DNA of 64,000 bases, from NCBI RefSeq assembly GCF_000775915.1, contig NZ_BBLT01000013.1, forward strand, positions 1 through 64,000. The letters are read 5' to 3'. Made by a program: the position numbers and the translations under genes. The notes below the pieces were generated by a model. That model ran no database searches. It was not told the origin of the DNA and worked only from the letters and a program-made list of their open reading frames with translations. The DNA comes from Sporocytophaga myxococcoides. Its GTDB lineage: Bacteria; Bacteroidota; Bacteroidia; Cytophagales; Cytophagaceae. This document shows, in pieces, positions 8,725 through 17,818 of this stretch (position 1 is its first letter; each line of letters starts with the position of its first letter).

Positions 8725-9834
8725 TTAATTTTCATTCAAATATTTCACCATTAATTCCGCAGCTCTTCTGGATGCTCCCGGACCTTCAAGAATTTCTTTT
8801 ATCTTATGATAACCATTCAACTGTTCTTGTCTTTCCTTACCGTATATAATCTTCTTTAATTCTGTAATTAAATTAGATGGAGAAAAGTCTGATTGAATTA
8901 ACTCTTTTACCACCTCATAGCCTGCAATAAGATTAACAAGGGATATAAACTTAACAGTTATCAGAAATTTAGCAATATTGTAAGTAACCGCACTAGTTTT
9001 ATAAACTACAATCTGAGGCACTTCAAACAATGCTGTTTCCAACGTTGCTGTACCCGAAGTTACAACAGCTGCTTTGGCATGTGATAATAAGTCATACGTT
9101 TCATCAAATATAACAGCTACCCTACCCTCCCTTTTAAAATTATCATAATAATCGGCAGGAAGATTTGAAACACCTGCTACAACAAATGTAAACTCAGGAA
9201 AAGATGGTAGCACAGAAACCATATAATGTAGTGTTGATTCTACTTCCTGTTTTCTGCTGCCTGGAAGAACAGCAATTAGCTGTTTTCCTTCCAGGTTATG
9301 TTTAGTTAAAAATGCCGGATCTGATTTAAAATTTGCGACAGCATCAAATACAGGATTTCCAACATAGTCTACATTAAAATCAAACTTTTTATAGAAGTCT
9401 TTTTCAAAAGGAAGGATGACAAACATTTTATCTACAACCTTCTTGATTTTATTAGCCCTTCCCTGATTCCAGGCCCATACTTTAGGGGTAATATAATAGT
9501 AAACTTTTATTCCTTTGGATTTTGCAAAAGCCGCAACCTTTAAATTAAAGCCTCCAAAATCAACCAGTATAAGAACATCTGGTTTATAGGAAAGAATATC
9601 AGCTTTTGTTTTTTCAAGAATCTTATTTATTGCATTTAAATTTTTAAATACTTCCCAAAAACCCATAAATGCAATGTCTTTAAAATGGGAATATAGAGTT
9701 ATTCCTGTATTGGAAAGATAGTCCCCGCCAATCCCCCTAATTTGAGCATTATTATCCAGTCGTATAATTTCTTTGCAGAGATTAGAAGCATGAAGGTCTC
9801 CTGACCTTTCACCACATATTACATAATACTTCAT
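8725..9834 (-). CDS. lpxB: Lipid-A-disaccharide synthase
   Basis: A 369-residue glycosyltransferase of family GT19 that joins UDP-2,3-diacylglucosamine and lipid X into the lipid A disaccharide at the inner membrane. N-terminal GERSGDLHASNL and the central ILVDFGGFNLKVA, YYITPKVWAWNQGR and VAVLPGSRKQEVE segments are family hallmarks, as is SGTATLETAL near the UDP site. It is the last gene of the BtuF-like/permease/queD/lpxB run, 12 bases after queD. Its presence indicates a lipid A outer membrane. Confidence 0.96.
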   Translation of the reverse strand: MKYYVICGERSGDLHASNLCKEIIRLDNNAQIRGIGGDYLSNTGITLYSHFKDIAFMGFWEVFKNLNAINKILEKTKADILSYKPDVLILVDFGGFNLKVAAFAKSKGIKVYYYITPKVWAWNQGRANKIKKVVDKMFVILPFEKDFYKKFDFNVDYVGNPVFDAVANFKSDPAFLTKHNLEGKQLIAVLPGSRKQEVESTLHYMVSVLPSFPEFTFVVAGVSNLPADYYDNFKREGRVAVIFDETYDLLSHAKAAVVTSGTATLETALFEVPQIVVYKTSAVTYNIAKFLITVKFISLVNLIAGYEVVKELIQSDFSPSNLITELKKIIYGKERQEQLNGYHKIKEILEGPGASRRAAELMVKYLNEN

Positions 9835-9846
9835 ATGGACAACCTT

Positions 9847-10263
9847 TTACTCTCCATAATATTCAACAAAGTTTCTGGGAGTCTCATAAAGAGTGATACA
9901 ATGCAATCTTGCCTTAGAAATAGATTTAATTTCTTTATCAAGAATTTTCCAAATCTCCATTGCCAGGATTTCTGTACTGGCCATTTTGCCAAGCATGAAA
10001 TCTACATCAAGATTAAGATTTTTATGATCAAGTTTTTCTACAACTTCAGTTCGGATGATTTTGCTTAATTTCTTAAGGTCGATTACAAATCCAGTGTCCG
10101 GGTCTGGAGTTCCTTTCACTGTAACAGTCAAATCAAAATTATGTCCATGCCAGTTTGAATTTGCACAAGGCCCAAATACTTCCTTGTTTTTCTCCTCTGA
10201 CCAATTAGGATTATACAGCTTATGTGCTGCATTAAAATGTTCTTTTCTGGAAACGTAAATCAT
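9847..10263 (-). CDS. queD: 6-carboxy-5,6,7,8-tetrahydropterin synthase (QueD/PTPS family)
   Basis: Converts dihydroneopterin triphosphate to 6-carboxytetrahydropterin, the second step of queuosine and 7-deazaguanine synthesis. It has about 138 residues. Zinc-binding His residues are in FNAAHKLYN and WHGHNF, with the catalytic Cys in GPCANSNWHGH. The ATG at 10263 is preferred over a TTG one codon upstream. It sits between a permease gene and lpxB with 12 to 24 base gaps. QueE, which acts next, is encoded about 10 kb away at 19749. Confidence 0.93.
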   Translation of the reverse strand: MIYVSRKEHFNAAHKLYNPNWSEEKNKEVFGPCANSNWHGHNFDLTVTVKGTPDPDTGFVIDLKKLSKIIRTEVVEKLDHKNLNLDVDFMLGKMASTEILAMEIWKILDKEIKSISKARLHCITLYETPRNFVEYYGE

Positions 10264-10286
10264 CAAATCTTATTCTAACAGATTAT

Positions 10287-11291
10287 TCAGGAAAAGGAAT
10301 AATTCCTTTTGTGGAGCAAATATACGAAGAAAGGAATTCCCAAAAACGAAGTAATTATTCCGATTGGCAAACCAGCTGGCGGATAGGCTAATCTCGCAAC
10401 ATAATCGCATCCTAAAATAAATAAACCGCCAAACCAAGAAGAATAAAGAATATTAAATCTTCCGGCAATTCCGAATAAAGCTCTAACAAAATGAGGAATA
10501 AACAAACCGACAAATCCTATCGGGCCAGATGTTGCCACTGCAAATCCGGTATTTAAACTTATAAAAATCAAAATAAACCATCTGAGTTGTGCAACTTTTA
10601 ATCCTAAAGTGTACGAGCGACTTTCACCCAGAAGCAATATATTAATATGTTTTTGAAAAAATATAAATATAGTATTTGAAATAACTATAGTAATAGCTAA
10701 TAGGGGTATAAAATCCCAACTTGCCCTTTCAAAACTCCCCATACTCCAAAATATTACTGCTTTAAGTTTGCTTTCAGTATCTGAAAAAAAGATTAATAAA
10801 CTGATAAAAGCTACCAGAAATGAAGACAATGCAACCCCTCCAAGCAATAATTTAGCAGGATTTATATGCCCCTTTTCATAAGCCAGTAATATAACCAATA
10901 AAGATACTCCTGCAGCACCTGCAAAGGCAAATACAGGAGTCATTTGAAATCCCCATATTGTAAATGGCACCAATCCTAAATAAACAATATTGGCCCCAAG
11001 GGAAGCTCCGGAGGCGGTTCCCATCAGATATGGATCTGCAAGCGGATTATTTACCATGATCTGTATTAAATACCCACTAAAAGCAAGCGCTGATCCAACC
11101 AGAAAAGCAAGAACAACTCTCGGAAGTCTTAAGTTTACTAAAACATAATGAACATCATTATTCCTATCAAAATTAAAGATGCATTCTTTCAACTCATTAA
11201 AGGATATGCTGTATGTTCCTATACTTAGGGAAAAGACAAGTAAAAAGATTGTTAATAAAATTAATATTAAAAGAACCAATTTACCTGTCAT
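10287..11291 (-). CDS. FecCD/BtuC-family ABC transporter permease
   Basis: A 334-residue, highly hydrophobic protein with about nine to ten membrane helices, of the family that imports ferric siderophores, haem or cobalamin. Recognisable segments are LRLPRVVLAFLVGSALAFSG, NPLADPYLMGTASGASLGAN and the conserved SGPIGFVGLFIPHFVR loop that contacts the ATPase. Its start overlaps the end of the binding-protein gene by 11 bases. No ATPase gene (BtuD/FecE) is encoded in the run, so the ATPase must be supplied from elsewhere. The substrate is not evident. Confidence 0.9.
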   Translation of the reverse strand: MTGKLVLLILILLTIFLLVFSLSIGTYSISFNELKECIFNFDRNNDVHYVLVNLRLPRVVLAFLVGSALAFSGYLIQIMVNNPLADPYLMGTASGASLGANIVYLGLVPFTIWGFQMTPVFAFAGAAGVSLLVILLAYEKGHINPAKLLLGGVALSSFLVAFISLLIFFSDTESKLKAVIFWSMGSFERASWDFIPLLAITIVISNTIFIFFQKHINILLLGESRSYTLGLKVAQLRWFILIFISLNTGFAVATSGPIGFVGLFIPHFVRALFGIAGRFNILYSSWFGGLFILGCDYVARLAYPPAGLPIGIITSFLGIPFFVYLLHKRNYSFS

Positions 11292-12165
11292 TTTTCGAGA
11301 TGCTTTTAAGTTCCATGACAGCTTCTAATATTCGAGGTCCGGGTCTGGATTGTAAATCTTCTGTAATCTTAAAGATTGCTTTGTTCCTGTAACAATTCAT
11401 CCTTCTCAATTCCGGATATAGGCTAAAAAAATCCTTTTCATAATCTTTAAACCCACAAAACATGAAATCTGGATTTTTTGCTAAAAGATATTCTCGGCTC
11501 ACTTCCGGAGAAGTTTTCTTAAATGAAGAGTCGATAATATTATTAATCCCTGCAATTCTAAGTTTGTCAGTCATAATAGAATGATATCCATGAACATATA
11601 TTGGAGAGTTCCAAATGATATTAATTGCAGAAGGTTTTTGTGCGACATTTTGATTTAACAAACTATCCTTAATCTTGACAAGTGAATCAACAAGTAAATT
11701 AGCTTTTACTTGTGTACCACAAATTTTACCAACATTTCTGATCCCTTGAAGTACCTCATCGACTGTTTTAAAATTCTGAACATAAACTGGTATTCCCAAA
11801 GCTTCTATCCTTTTTATATCATCTTCTGAATTTATTCCTTCCAGGGTAAAAACCAAATCAGGACGTAGCTTCATCACTCCTTCCAAGTCAAGGGGATAAT
11901 TGTTTACTACAGGTAACTTTTCAATAAATAAAGGGAAATTACAGTTTTGTGTTCTTCCAACTAATTTTTCAGGACAAATACTTGCAAGAATTTCAGTAGA
12001 AGAAGGGCAAAGACCGAGAACGCGATTAACTTTTTCTGGTAAATGTAATTCGCTCCCCGAAGCATTAAGAAATTTATTAGAGTTTACTTCCCTGTCTCTA
12101 TGGGTTTTACATCCTGAGAGTACAGATAACGTAAAAATCATCAATAGCAAATAAAGCTTTTTCAA
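11281..12165 (-). CDS. BtuF-like periplasmic substrate-binding lipoprotein
   Basis: A 294-residue helical-backbone binding protein (TroA/BtuF fold). The N-terminal signal ends in lipobox LSGC (Cys about 19), so it should be lipid-anchored. The segment RVLGLCPSSTEILASI followed by LVGRTQNCNFP is the usual opening of BtuF-like proteins. The start is TTG at 12165, giving MKKLYLLL. It is translationally coupled to the permease. The ligand may be cobalamin, haem or a siderophore. It is divergent from the epimerase gene with a 75-base gap. Confidence 0.88.
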   Translation of the reverse strand: MKKLYLLLMIFTLSVLSGCKTHRDREVNSNKFLNASGSELHLPEKVNRVLGLCPSSTEILASICPEKLVGRTQNCNFPLFIEKLPVVNNYPLDLEGVMKLRPDLVFTLEGINSEDDIKRIEALGIPVYVQNFKTVDEVLQGIRNVGKICGTQVKANLLVDSLVKIKDSLLNQNVAQKPSAINIIWNSPIYVHGYHSIMTDKLRIAGINNIIDSSFKKTSPEVSREYLLAKNPDFMFCGFKDYEKDFFSLYPELRRMNCYRNKAIFKITEDLQSRPGPRILEAVMELKSISKNDR

Positions 12166-12240
12166 CCTCTATATCGTTCTTTTTTTTGTAAATTTAGCCT
12201 TTCTTAAAAATTCACCCTAGAAAAAGAAACTATTTGTTTT

Positions 12241-13206
12241 ATGATGGTTGTGACCGGAGCAGCAGGATTTATAGGTAGCTGCCTTATCAGTAAATTAAAT
12301 GCTGAAAACTTCAATTATATTATTGCTGTGGATGATTTCAGCAATGAAGAAAAAAATAAAAACCTGGAGGGAAAAAAGATACAGGAAAAAGTTCATAGAG
12401 ATGATTTTTTCAACTGGCTTGATAAAAACTATGAACATGTAGAATTCATCTTCCATATTGGCGCTCGAACTGATACGACTGAATTTAACAAAGCAATATT
12501 TGATAAACTCAATGTTGAATATTCTCAAAAAATATGGAAAGCATGTGTTAACTACCAAATTCCACTAGTGTACGCCTCTTCTGGTGCTACATATGGACTA
12601 GGAGAACTTGGATATGAAGATAACGAAGCGGTAATTCCGAAACTTAAGCCATTAAATCCCTATGGTGATTCTAAAAATGATTTTGACATCTGGGCACTGA
12701 ATCAACCTAAAAAACCCTTTTTCTGGGCAGGCCTTAAATTCTTCAATGTATATGGACCAAACGAATATCACAAAGGCAGAATGGCAAGTGTTATATTTCA
12801 TGCCTTCAATCAAATTAGCGGAAGTGGCAAGATGAAACTTTTCAGATCTCACAATCCTGAATTTAAGGATGGTGAACAAATGAGGGATTTTGTTTATGTT
12901 AAAGATGTGGTAGAAGTTATCATGTTCCTTATGAGAGACAGGAAACATTCTGGTATCTATAACCTTGGAAGCGGAAAGGCCAGAACTTTTCTTGATCTGA
13001 CCAGAAATACCTTCAAGGCTATGGGCAAAAAAGAAGATATCAGTTTTATAGATACTCCGGCTGACATCCGTGACACTTATCAGTATTTTACTGAAGCAAA
13101 AATGGAGAAGTTAAAATCCGCAGGTTATTCCAAACCATTTCATACTCTTGAAGAAGGTGTGAATGATTATGTAAAGAATTACCTTATCGATAAAATATAT
13201 TATTAA
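12241..13206 (+). CDS. rfaD: ADP-L-glycero-D-manno-heptose 6-epimerase
   Basis: A 321-residue extended short-chain dehydrogenase that epimerises ADP-heptose for the LPS inner core. The NADP-binding glycine motif TGAAGFIGS is at about residues 5-13, and the catalytic YxxxK pair is YGDSK at about 140-144. The segments ARTDTTEFN, FNVYGPNEYHKGRMAS and DFVYVKDVV are typical of RfaD/HldD rather than of general NDP-sugar epimerases. ATG start, with a second ATG in frame. Followed by the M48 protease 29 bases later. Confidence 0.92.
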   Translation: MMVVTGAAGFIGSCLISKLNAENFNYIIAVDDFSNEEKNKNLEGKKIQEKVHRDDFFNWLDKNYEHVEFIFHIGARTDTTEFNKAIFDKLNVEYSQKIWKACVNYQIPLVYASSGATYGLGELGYEDNEAVIPKLKPLNPYGDSKNDFDIWALNQPKKPFFWAGLKFFNVYGPNEYHKGRMASVIFHAFNQISGSGKMKLFRSHNPEFKDGEQMRDFVYVKDVVEVIMFLMRDRKHSGIYNLGSGKARTFLDLTRNTFKAMGKKEDISFIDTPADIRDTYQYFTEAKMEKLKSAGYSKPFHTLEEGVNDYVKNYLIDKIYY

Positions 13207-13235
13207 AATTTTCAATAACAGAAAACTTAATTTTG

Positions 13236-14474
13236 ATGGATCCCAGAAGTCTTTTATACATTATTCTAGGCATACTTTCTTTTGATTTTATACTTGAACA
13301 GTTTTTTGATTATTTAAATCTTAAACATCAAAAAACTGATTTGCCTGAAGAATTAAAAGACATATATTCTGAAGAAGAATTTAAGAAAGCACAGGATTAT
13401 TATAAAGCCAATGCCAATTTCAGTTTTTTATCCAGCACATTAAGTTTTCTTCTTATTATTATTGTTATTCTCACTGGCACCTTTGGATGGCTGGACAAAC
13501 AATTAAGTTTCAAATTTCAGAATCCAACCACGTTAGCTTTAGTATTCTTTGGCATACTTTTCTTTGTTTCAGACATTATCAATATTCCTTTTTCATTGTA
13601 TAAGACTTTTGTTATTGAAGAAAAGTTCGGATTCAACAAAACAACTATTAAGACATATGTTCTGGACAAATTAAAAGGATATCTAATTGGTGGTGTGCTG
13701 GGCGGTTTGCTGATATGGCTTTTTATTTTCATGGTTACCAGTATTGGCCCTGGTTTCTGGCTTTACTTCTGGATTATTTTATCTGTAGTGATGCTCATAA
13801 TCAATATGTTTTATACCAGTATATTTGTTCCACTTTTCAACAAGCTTACTCCTCTTGAGGCTGGAGATCTCAGAAATTCCATTGAAGAATATAGCAAAAC
13901 AAACAACTTCTCTTTAACCAATATCTTTGTCATTGATGGATCCAAAAGATCTTCAAAAGCAAATGCTTTTTTTTCCGGTATCGGACCAAAGAAAAAAGTG
14001 GTGCTTTATGACACGCTGATTAACAATCATTCTAAAGAAGAACTTGTTGCAGTATTAGCCCATGAAATCGGACATTTCAAGAAAAAACATATTATCACAG
14101 GACTAATCCTTGGAATCATACAAACAGGATTTATGCTTTTCCTTCTCTCCTACTTCATCTTTAATAAAAATTTATCAGAAGCTTTGGGGGCTGATCATTT
14201 GGCAATCCACATTAATTTAATTGCTTTCGGAATTTTATATACTCCGATATCACACATTACTGGTCTTTTAATGAATATTATTTCGAGGAAAAATGAATAT
14301 GAAGCGGATCGTTTTGCTGCAGTTACATACAGCAGCATTGCGCTTCAGGAAGCACTAAAGAAACTGTCAAGTAAAAACCTCAGCAACCTGACTCCACATC
14401 CTGCTTATGTATTTATGCATTATTCTCATCCTCCTTTATTATATAGATTGAGAGCTCTAAAGCAAATTCAATAA
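13236..14474 (+). CDS. M48-family integral membrane metalloprotease (Ste24/CAAX protease 1-like)
   Basis: A roughly 412-residue zinc protease with several membrane helices and the motif AHEIGHFKKKH (HExxH) around residue 280. A second zinc ligand is likely in NEYEADRFA. The closest named family is Ste24/CAAX prenyl protease 1; bacterial members act in membrane protein quality control, not prenyl processing. I use the ATG at 13236; a TTG sits one codon upstream. Probably co-transcribed with rfaD. Confidence 0.9.
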   Translation: MDPRSLLYIILGILSFDFILEQFFDYLNLKHQKTDLPEELKDIYSEEEFKKAQDYYKANANFSFLSSTLSFLLIIIVILTGTFGWLDKQLSFKFQNPTTLALVFFGILFFVSDIINIPFSLYKTFVIEEKFGFNKTTIKTYVLDKLKGYLIGGVLGGLLIWLFIFMVTSIGPGFWLYFWIILSVVMLIINMFYTSIFVPLFNKLTPLEAGDLRNSIEEYSKTNNFSLTNIFVIDGSKRSSKANAFFSGIGPKKKVVLYDTLINNHSKEELVAVLAHEIGHFKKKHIITGLILGIIQTGFMLFLLSYFIFNKNLSEALGADHLAIHINLIAFGILYTPISHITGLLMNIISRKNEYEADRFAAVTYSSIALQEALKKLSSKNLSNLTPHPAYVFMHYSHPPLLYRLRALKQIQ

Positions 14475-14653
14475 TTTCTTAACAAATGCGATTATTACTG
14501 TAGATTAATTTTCAGAGGTCATGAGATTTGCAAAAGTTGATTGCTTAAGGAGACATCATATTTAAAGGTAAGGGCTTTTTTAATCTCTTTTTTTAGAACA
14601 AACTACTTTGAAATTAATTATTGCATTTCAATCTCATCACAAAATAAAGCTCT

Positions 14654-15184
14654 ATGAAATTAGCCAGAACTATACTTCTAATTTTACTGGGAATTTTGCT
14701 TTTAATATTTACAGGTGCATTATTCTTTCCTAAAACTTATTCAGTTCAAAGGAGTATCGTAATCAAACAACCTGCGGAAAAACTGTATAAAGAGATTTCG
14801 GATTATAACGATTTTAAAGATTGGAATCCCTGGTCTGAAAGAGATTCAACAATTAAGAAAATTGTAGAAGGGCAACCATCCCGTTCAGGTCATAAATATA
14901 GTTGGGAAGGTGAAAAAGCGGGTAAAGGTTACATGGTCATTACAGAGACTAACAAGCCTAACATGGTCCATTCAAAGTTAACAATGATAACACCTATAGA
15001 ATCTGAATCTGAGGTATATTTTACTATTGAACCAGTTGAAGGCGGTACTAAAGTAACCTGGAAAAATGAAGGTAATCTGGACTATCCTTTGGGGAGATAT
15101 TTTGGTTTTATGGTAAAAGATTTACTAGAAAAAGATTTTGATAAAGGTCTGAAGAATCTTAAGAAATATGCTGAGATGCATTAA
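14654..15184 (+). CDS. SRPBCC-family (polyketide cyclase/START-like) protein
   Basis: 176 residues. An N-terminal membrane anchor (about 1-25) is followed by a START/Bet v1-type domain, with the family-like opening VQRSIVIKQPAEKLYKEISDYNDFKDWNPW (in two adjoining segments) and GGTKVTWKNEGNL. Such proteins bind hydrophobic ligands; the ligand and role are unknown. A 179-base gap separates it from the M48 gene, so it may have its own promoter, although I see no exact TAnnTTTG match. Confidence 0.8.
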   Translation: MKLARTILLILLGILLLIFTGALFFPKTYSVQRSIVIKQPAEKLYKEISDYNDFKDWNPWSERDSTIKKIVEGQPSRSGHKYSWEGEKAGKGYMVITETNKPNMVHSKLTMITPIESESEVYFTIEPVEGGTKVTWKNEGNLDYPLGRYFGFMVKDLLEKDFDKGLKNLKKYAEMH

Positions 15185-15566
15185 TGAATGCATCTTTCAT
15201 ATTAAAATGAGTTTTCAGATGGAATAAAACTATAGAAACCCAAGATACATAAATTCCTTTTCGGATTTTTTAATTTGATAAAGGTACCTGTAAGGATGTC
15301 CTTTATATGCATAAATTTCTCCTCCCCATAGCTGTTTAACTTATATTTGAATGAATATCTGAACCTGGCATTCCTCTATATATGTCATGTCATATCAGAT
15401 TGATTACTTTATCCGTTTGTAAAGCAACTGACTCTGATTTACACGAGAATAGTATAAAAGCTTTAAATACTTTTAAAGCTCCTTCCAAAATAAAAGTTTA
15501 AACTGTAAAAATTATTCAAAAATGAATGACAATACAACTAAATATTTACTCGAATATGAGAATAAT
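15185..15566. other. Long intergenic region, possible gene remnant
   Basis: 382 bases between the SRPBCC gene and the E1 gene, with no intact gene. A protein-like minus-strand fragment at about 15230-15385 is listed separately. The rest shows broken frames and no clear promoter or terminator. Confidence 0.5.
15230..15385 (-). pseudogene. Possible decayed small gene
   Basis: On the minus strand, 15340 down to 15230 reads as 36 residues with a protein-like composition (core GGEIYAYKGHPYRYLYQ, then a stop at 15230-15232). Just upstream the same frame hits a stop (15341-15343), whereas another frame continues with RFRYSFKYKLNS. This pattern suggests a small gene broken by a stop or frameshift. 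No family is recognised, and chance is possible. Confidence 0.25.
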
Positions 15567-17654
15567 TTATGGCAACTTTGTTTCTATCAGATCTTTCTTT
15601 TTTGCATAAATTAACAAATCATTTATACCCTCTGAAATCTTCAGAATATCCGGCAATACAGCGTTCTCCAGAATCAGACTCACAGGAAGTCCAGGCATAT
15701 TCAAGGCTCCAATTGTTAGGATCGGAGCCTTCAGATATTCAAAACATGATTTCTGAATTCGTCCCGCCAGGGCTTGAATAAATGAATTTTCAACCGGAGC
15801 TTCGCTTAATAACAAGCATTTTCCCGATCTTTTAACTGCCTTAAAAATCAAACCTTCATCCAAGGGATATAACGTCCTGAGGTCAATGATTTCAACTTTA
15901 TCTTTAAAAAACTGAGCCGCTTCTTTTGCCCAATAAACTCCAAGACCATAAGTAATGATAGTAACACAATCTGGATTTTCAGTCTGCAATACCAGACTTG
16001 CCTTTCCCAGTGGAAGTATGTAGTCAGCCTCAGGCTCAACCATATATGCATCCTGAGTTCCGGGAATTTTACTTCTATAAAGTCCCTTATGCTCCAGCAT
16101 AATAACCGGGTTTGGGTCTATAAATGCAGCTTTCATCAATCCCTTAATATCCGCAGCATTTGAGGGATAAACCACTTTAATACCTTTTATTGTCAACAGC
16201 ATGGATTCTATACATCCTGAATGATATGGTCCTCCTCCTACACTTGTTCCTACTGGTATTCTTATCAAGGTTCTTACAGGAAATTTTCCATTGCTGAGAT
16301 AACATGATTTTGACACTTCTGTAACCAGTTGATTCATTCCTGGAAATAAATAATCAGCGAATTGAATCTCCACAATCGGCTTAACGCCAATTGCAGAAAG
16401 ACCTACTGTTGATCCTATTATAAATGCTTCCTGAATTGGAGTGTTAAAGACGCGATCACTACCAAATTTATTTTCAAGTGATGCTGCTTCACCAAACATG
16501 CCACCCAGTCTTTTTCCAACATCCTGACCATAATATATACAATCAGGGTTTCCTTCCATAATCTCTTCTACGGCGTGCAATGCGCTTTCAACCATAGAAA
16601 CCTTGCCGCCATTCACTGGAGTACGATTACCTTTCTCAACAAGGGCTGTAGTGGGGGTAAAAACATTATCCAGAACAGTTATAGGATCCGGATCATCTGC
16701 TTTTTGTGCTTTCTCAAAACTATCCTGAACTTCATTCAATGCGTCCATATCCAATCGCCTCAGCTCATCATCAGAAACCCCCATCTCAATCAGTCGCCGT
16801 CTCAATTTAAATGCGGGATCATTCACCGCATGTCTTGCAAGATTATCATCGCTTCTGTATACTTCCATACGGACATTTGAATTGTGATGCCCAAGCAAAG
16901 GAACATTAGCATGCACAAGGATAGGGCATCTCTTAGAACGAACATAATTCAAAGCCTTAGCCATTCCTTCAAAAGACTCTTCAAAGTTACTTCCGTCTAT
17001 ACGTATTCGGTTGAGTCCTTTAAAACCGCCTGCAAAATCATAGGCATCCATTGCCCTGCTTTCTTCGCTGGTTACTGTAATTCCCCAGTTATTGTCCTGT
17101 ACCAGAAACAAAATTGGTAATTGTTTTAAAGATGCAAACTGTAATGCCTCACTTACTTCTCCTTCTGTCATGCTATCATCTCCTAAAGAACACACCACAA
17201 CAGGGGACTCATTTTCTGGTCCTTTTTTTAGCAAAGGAGATTGGATCTTCTCAAAGTATTGTATTCCCAAAGCAACACCTGTTGCTGGAATAGCCTGCAT
17301 ACCAGTGGCACTGCTTTGATGTGGGATTATTGGCTTGTCTTCTCTTTTGCTGCTTGGATGACAATAATAAGTTCTACCTGCAGAAAAGGGATCATCCTTT
17401 TTAGCAAGGAGCTGAAGCATCAATTCATGGGGAGTAAATCCCATGGATAGCATTAAACTATCGTCCCTGTAATATGGGGTAACAAAATCACAAGGTAATA
17501 ACTGAAGTCCTGTAGCAATCTGGATAGCCTCATGTCCTCTGGAAGAAGCATAAATGTATCTGACGATTTCCCTTTCACGGTCATATAGCTGAGACATGTG
17601 AATTGAAAGCTGCATAAATTTATAAGCAGATAATAGCAATTGCTTCTTTTCCAT
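15567..17654 (-). CDS. Fused E1 alpha-beta subunit of a 2-oxoacid dehydrogenase (branched-chain type)
   Basis: A 695-residue thiamine diphosphate enzyme with both E1 subunits in one chain. The alpha half (about 1-330) contains YYRDDSLMLSMG, HQSSATGMQAIPATG and the diphosphate-binding segment GDDSMTEGE...DNNWGIT. The beta half (about 350-690) contains YYGQDVGKRLGG, FADYLFPGMNQL and the C-terminal transketolase-like domain. It would decarboxylate branched-chain 2-oxoacids (or pyruvate) and acylate the lipoyl groups of an E2. The usual GDG is GDD here, a position that varies in the fused family. It stands alone on the minus strand. A lipoyl E2 is encoded at 35617. Confidence 0.9.
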   Translation of the reverse strand: MEKKQLLLSAYKFMQLSIHMSQLYDREREIVRYIYASSRGHEAIQIATGLQLLPCDFVTPYYRDDSLMLSMGFTPHELMLQLLAKKDDPFSAGRTYYCHPSSKREDKPIIPHQSSATGMQAIPATGVALGIQYFEKIQSPLLKKGPENESPVVVCSLGDDSMTEGEVSEALQFASLKQLPILFLVQDNNWGITVTSEESRAMDAYDFAGGFKGLNRIRIDGSNFEESFEGMAKALNYVRSKRCPILVHANVPLLGHHNSNVRMEVYRSDDNLARHAVNDPAFKLRRRLIEMGVSDDELRRLDMDALNEVQDSFEKAQKADDPDPITVLDNVFTPTTALVEKGNRTPVNGGKVSMVESALHAVEEIMEGNPDCIYYGQDVGKRLGGMFGEAASLENKFGSDRVFNTPIQEAFIIGSTVGLSAIGVKPIVEIQFADYLFPGMNQLVTEVSKSCYLSNGKFPVRTLIRIPVGTSVGGGPYHSGCIESMLLTIKGIKVVYPSNAADIKGLMKAAFIDPNPVIMLEHKGLYRSKIPGTQDAYMVEPEADYILPLGKASLVLQTENPDCVTIITYGLGVYWAKEAAQFFKDKVEIIDLRTLYPLDEGLIFKAVKRSGKCLLLSEAPVENSFIQALAGRIQKSCFEYLKAPILTIGALNMPGLPVSLILENAVLPDILKISEGINDLLIYAKKKDLIETKLP

Positions 17655-17776
17655 AGATAGAGTAATATTAAAAGTTATAGAAGTTTTAAAACTTATAGCT
17701 CTTATATACTAGACTTCCAATCAGATAAATTTGTTGAAAGAAATATGCTTCCTATTTTAATTAAGAGTTGCCCGAA

Positions 17777-17806
17777 AACAAAAAACTCCGGATTACCGGA
17801 GTTTTA
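17777..17806 (-). terminator. Terminator of the lepA-folD-queE-ompA run
   Basis: A perfect 10-bp stem AAAACTCCGG/CCGGAGTTTT (17782-17791 with 17796-17805, loop ATTA) lies 14 bases past the OmpA-family stop. On the minus strand it is followed by a T-rich stretch. Confidence 0.75.
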
Positions 17807-17818
17807 ATGATGAATGAA

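Noticed and set aside
12652-12948. A 98-residue minus-strand frame inside rfaD
   Set aside because: It is antisense to a convincing gene and has no recognisable features.
15569-15781. Plus-strand frames at 15569, 16575, 16884 and 17241
   Set aside because: They lie inside the E1 gene on the other strand, lack any family features and are shadows of it.
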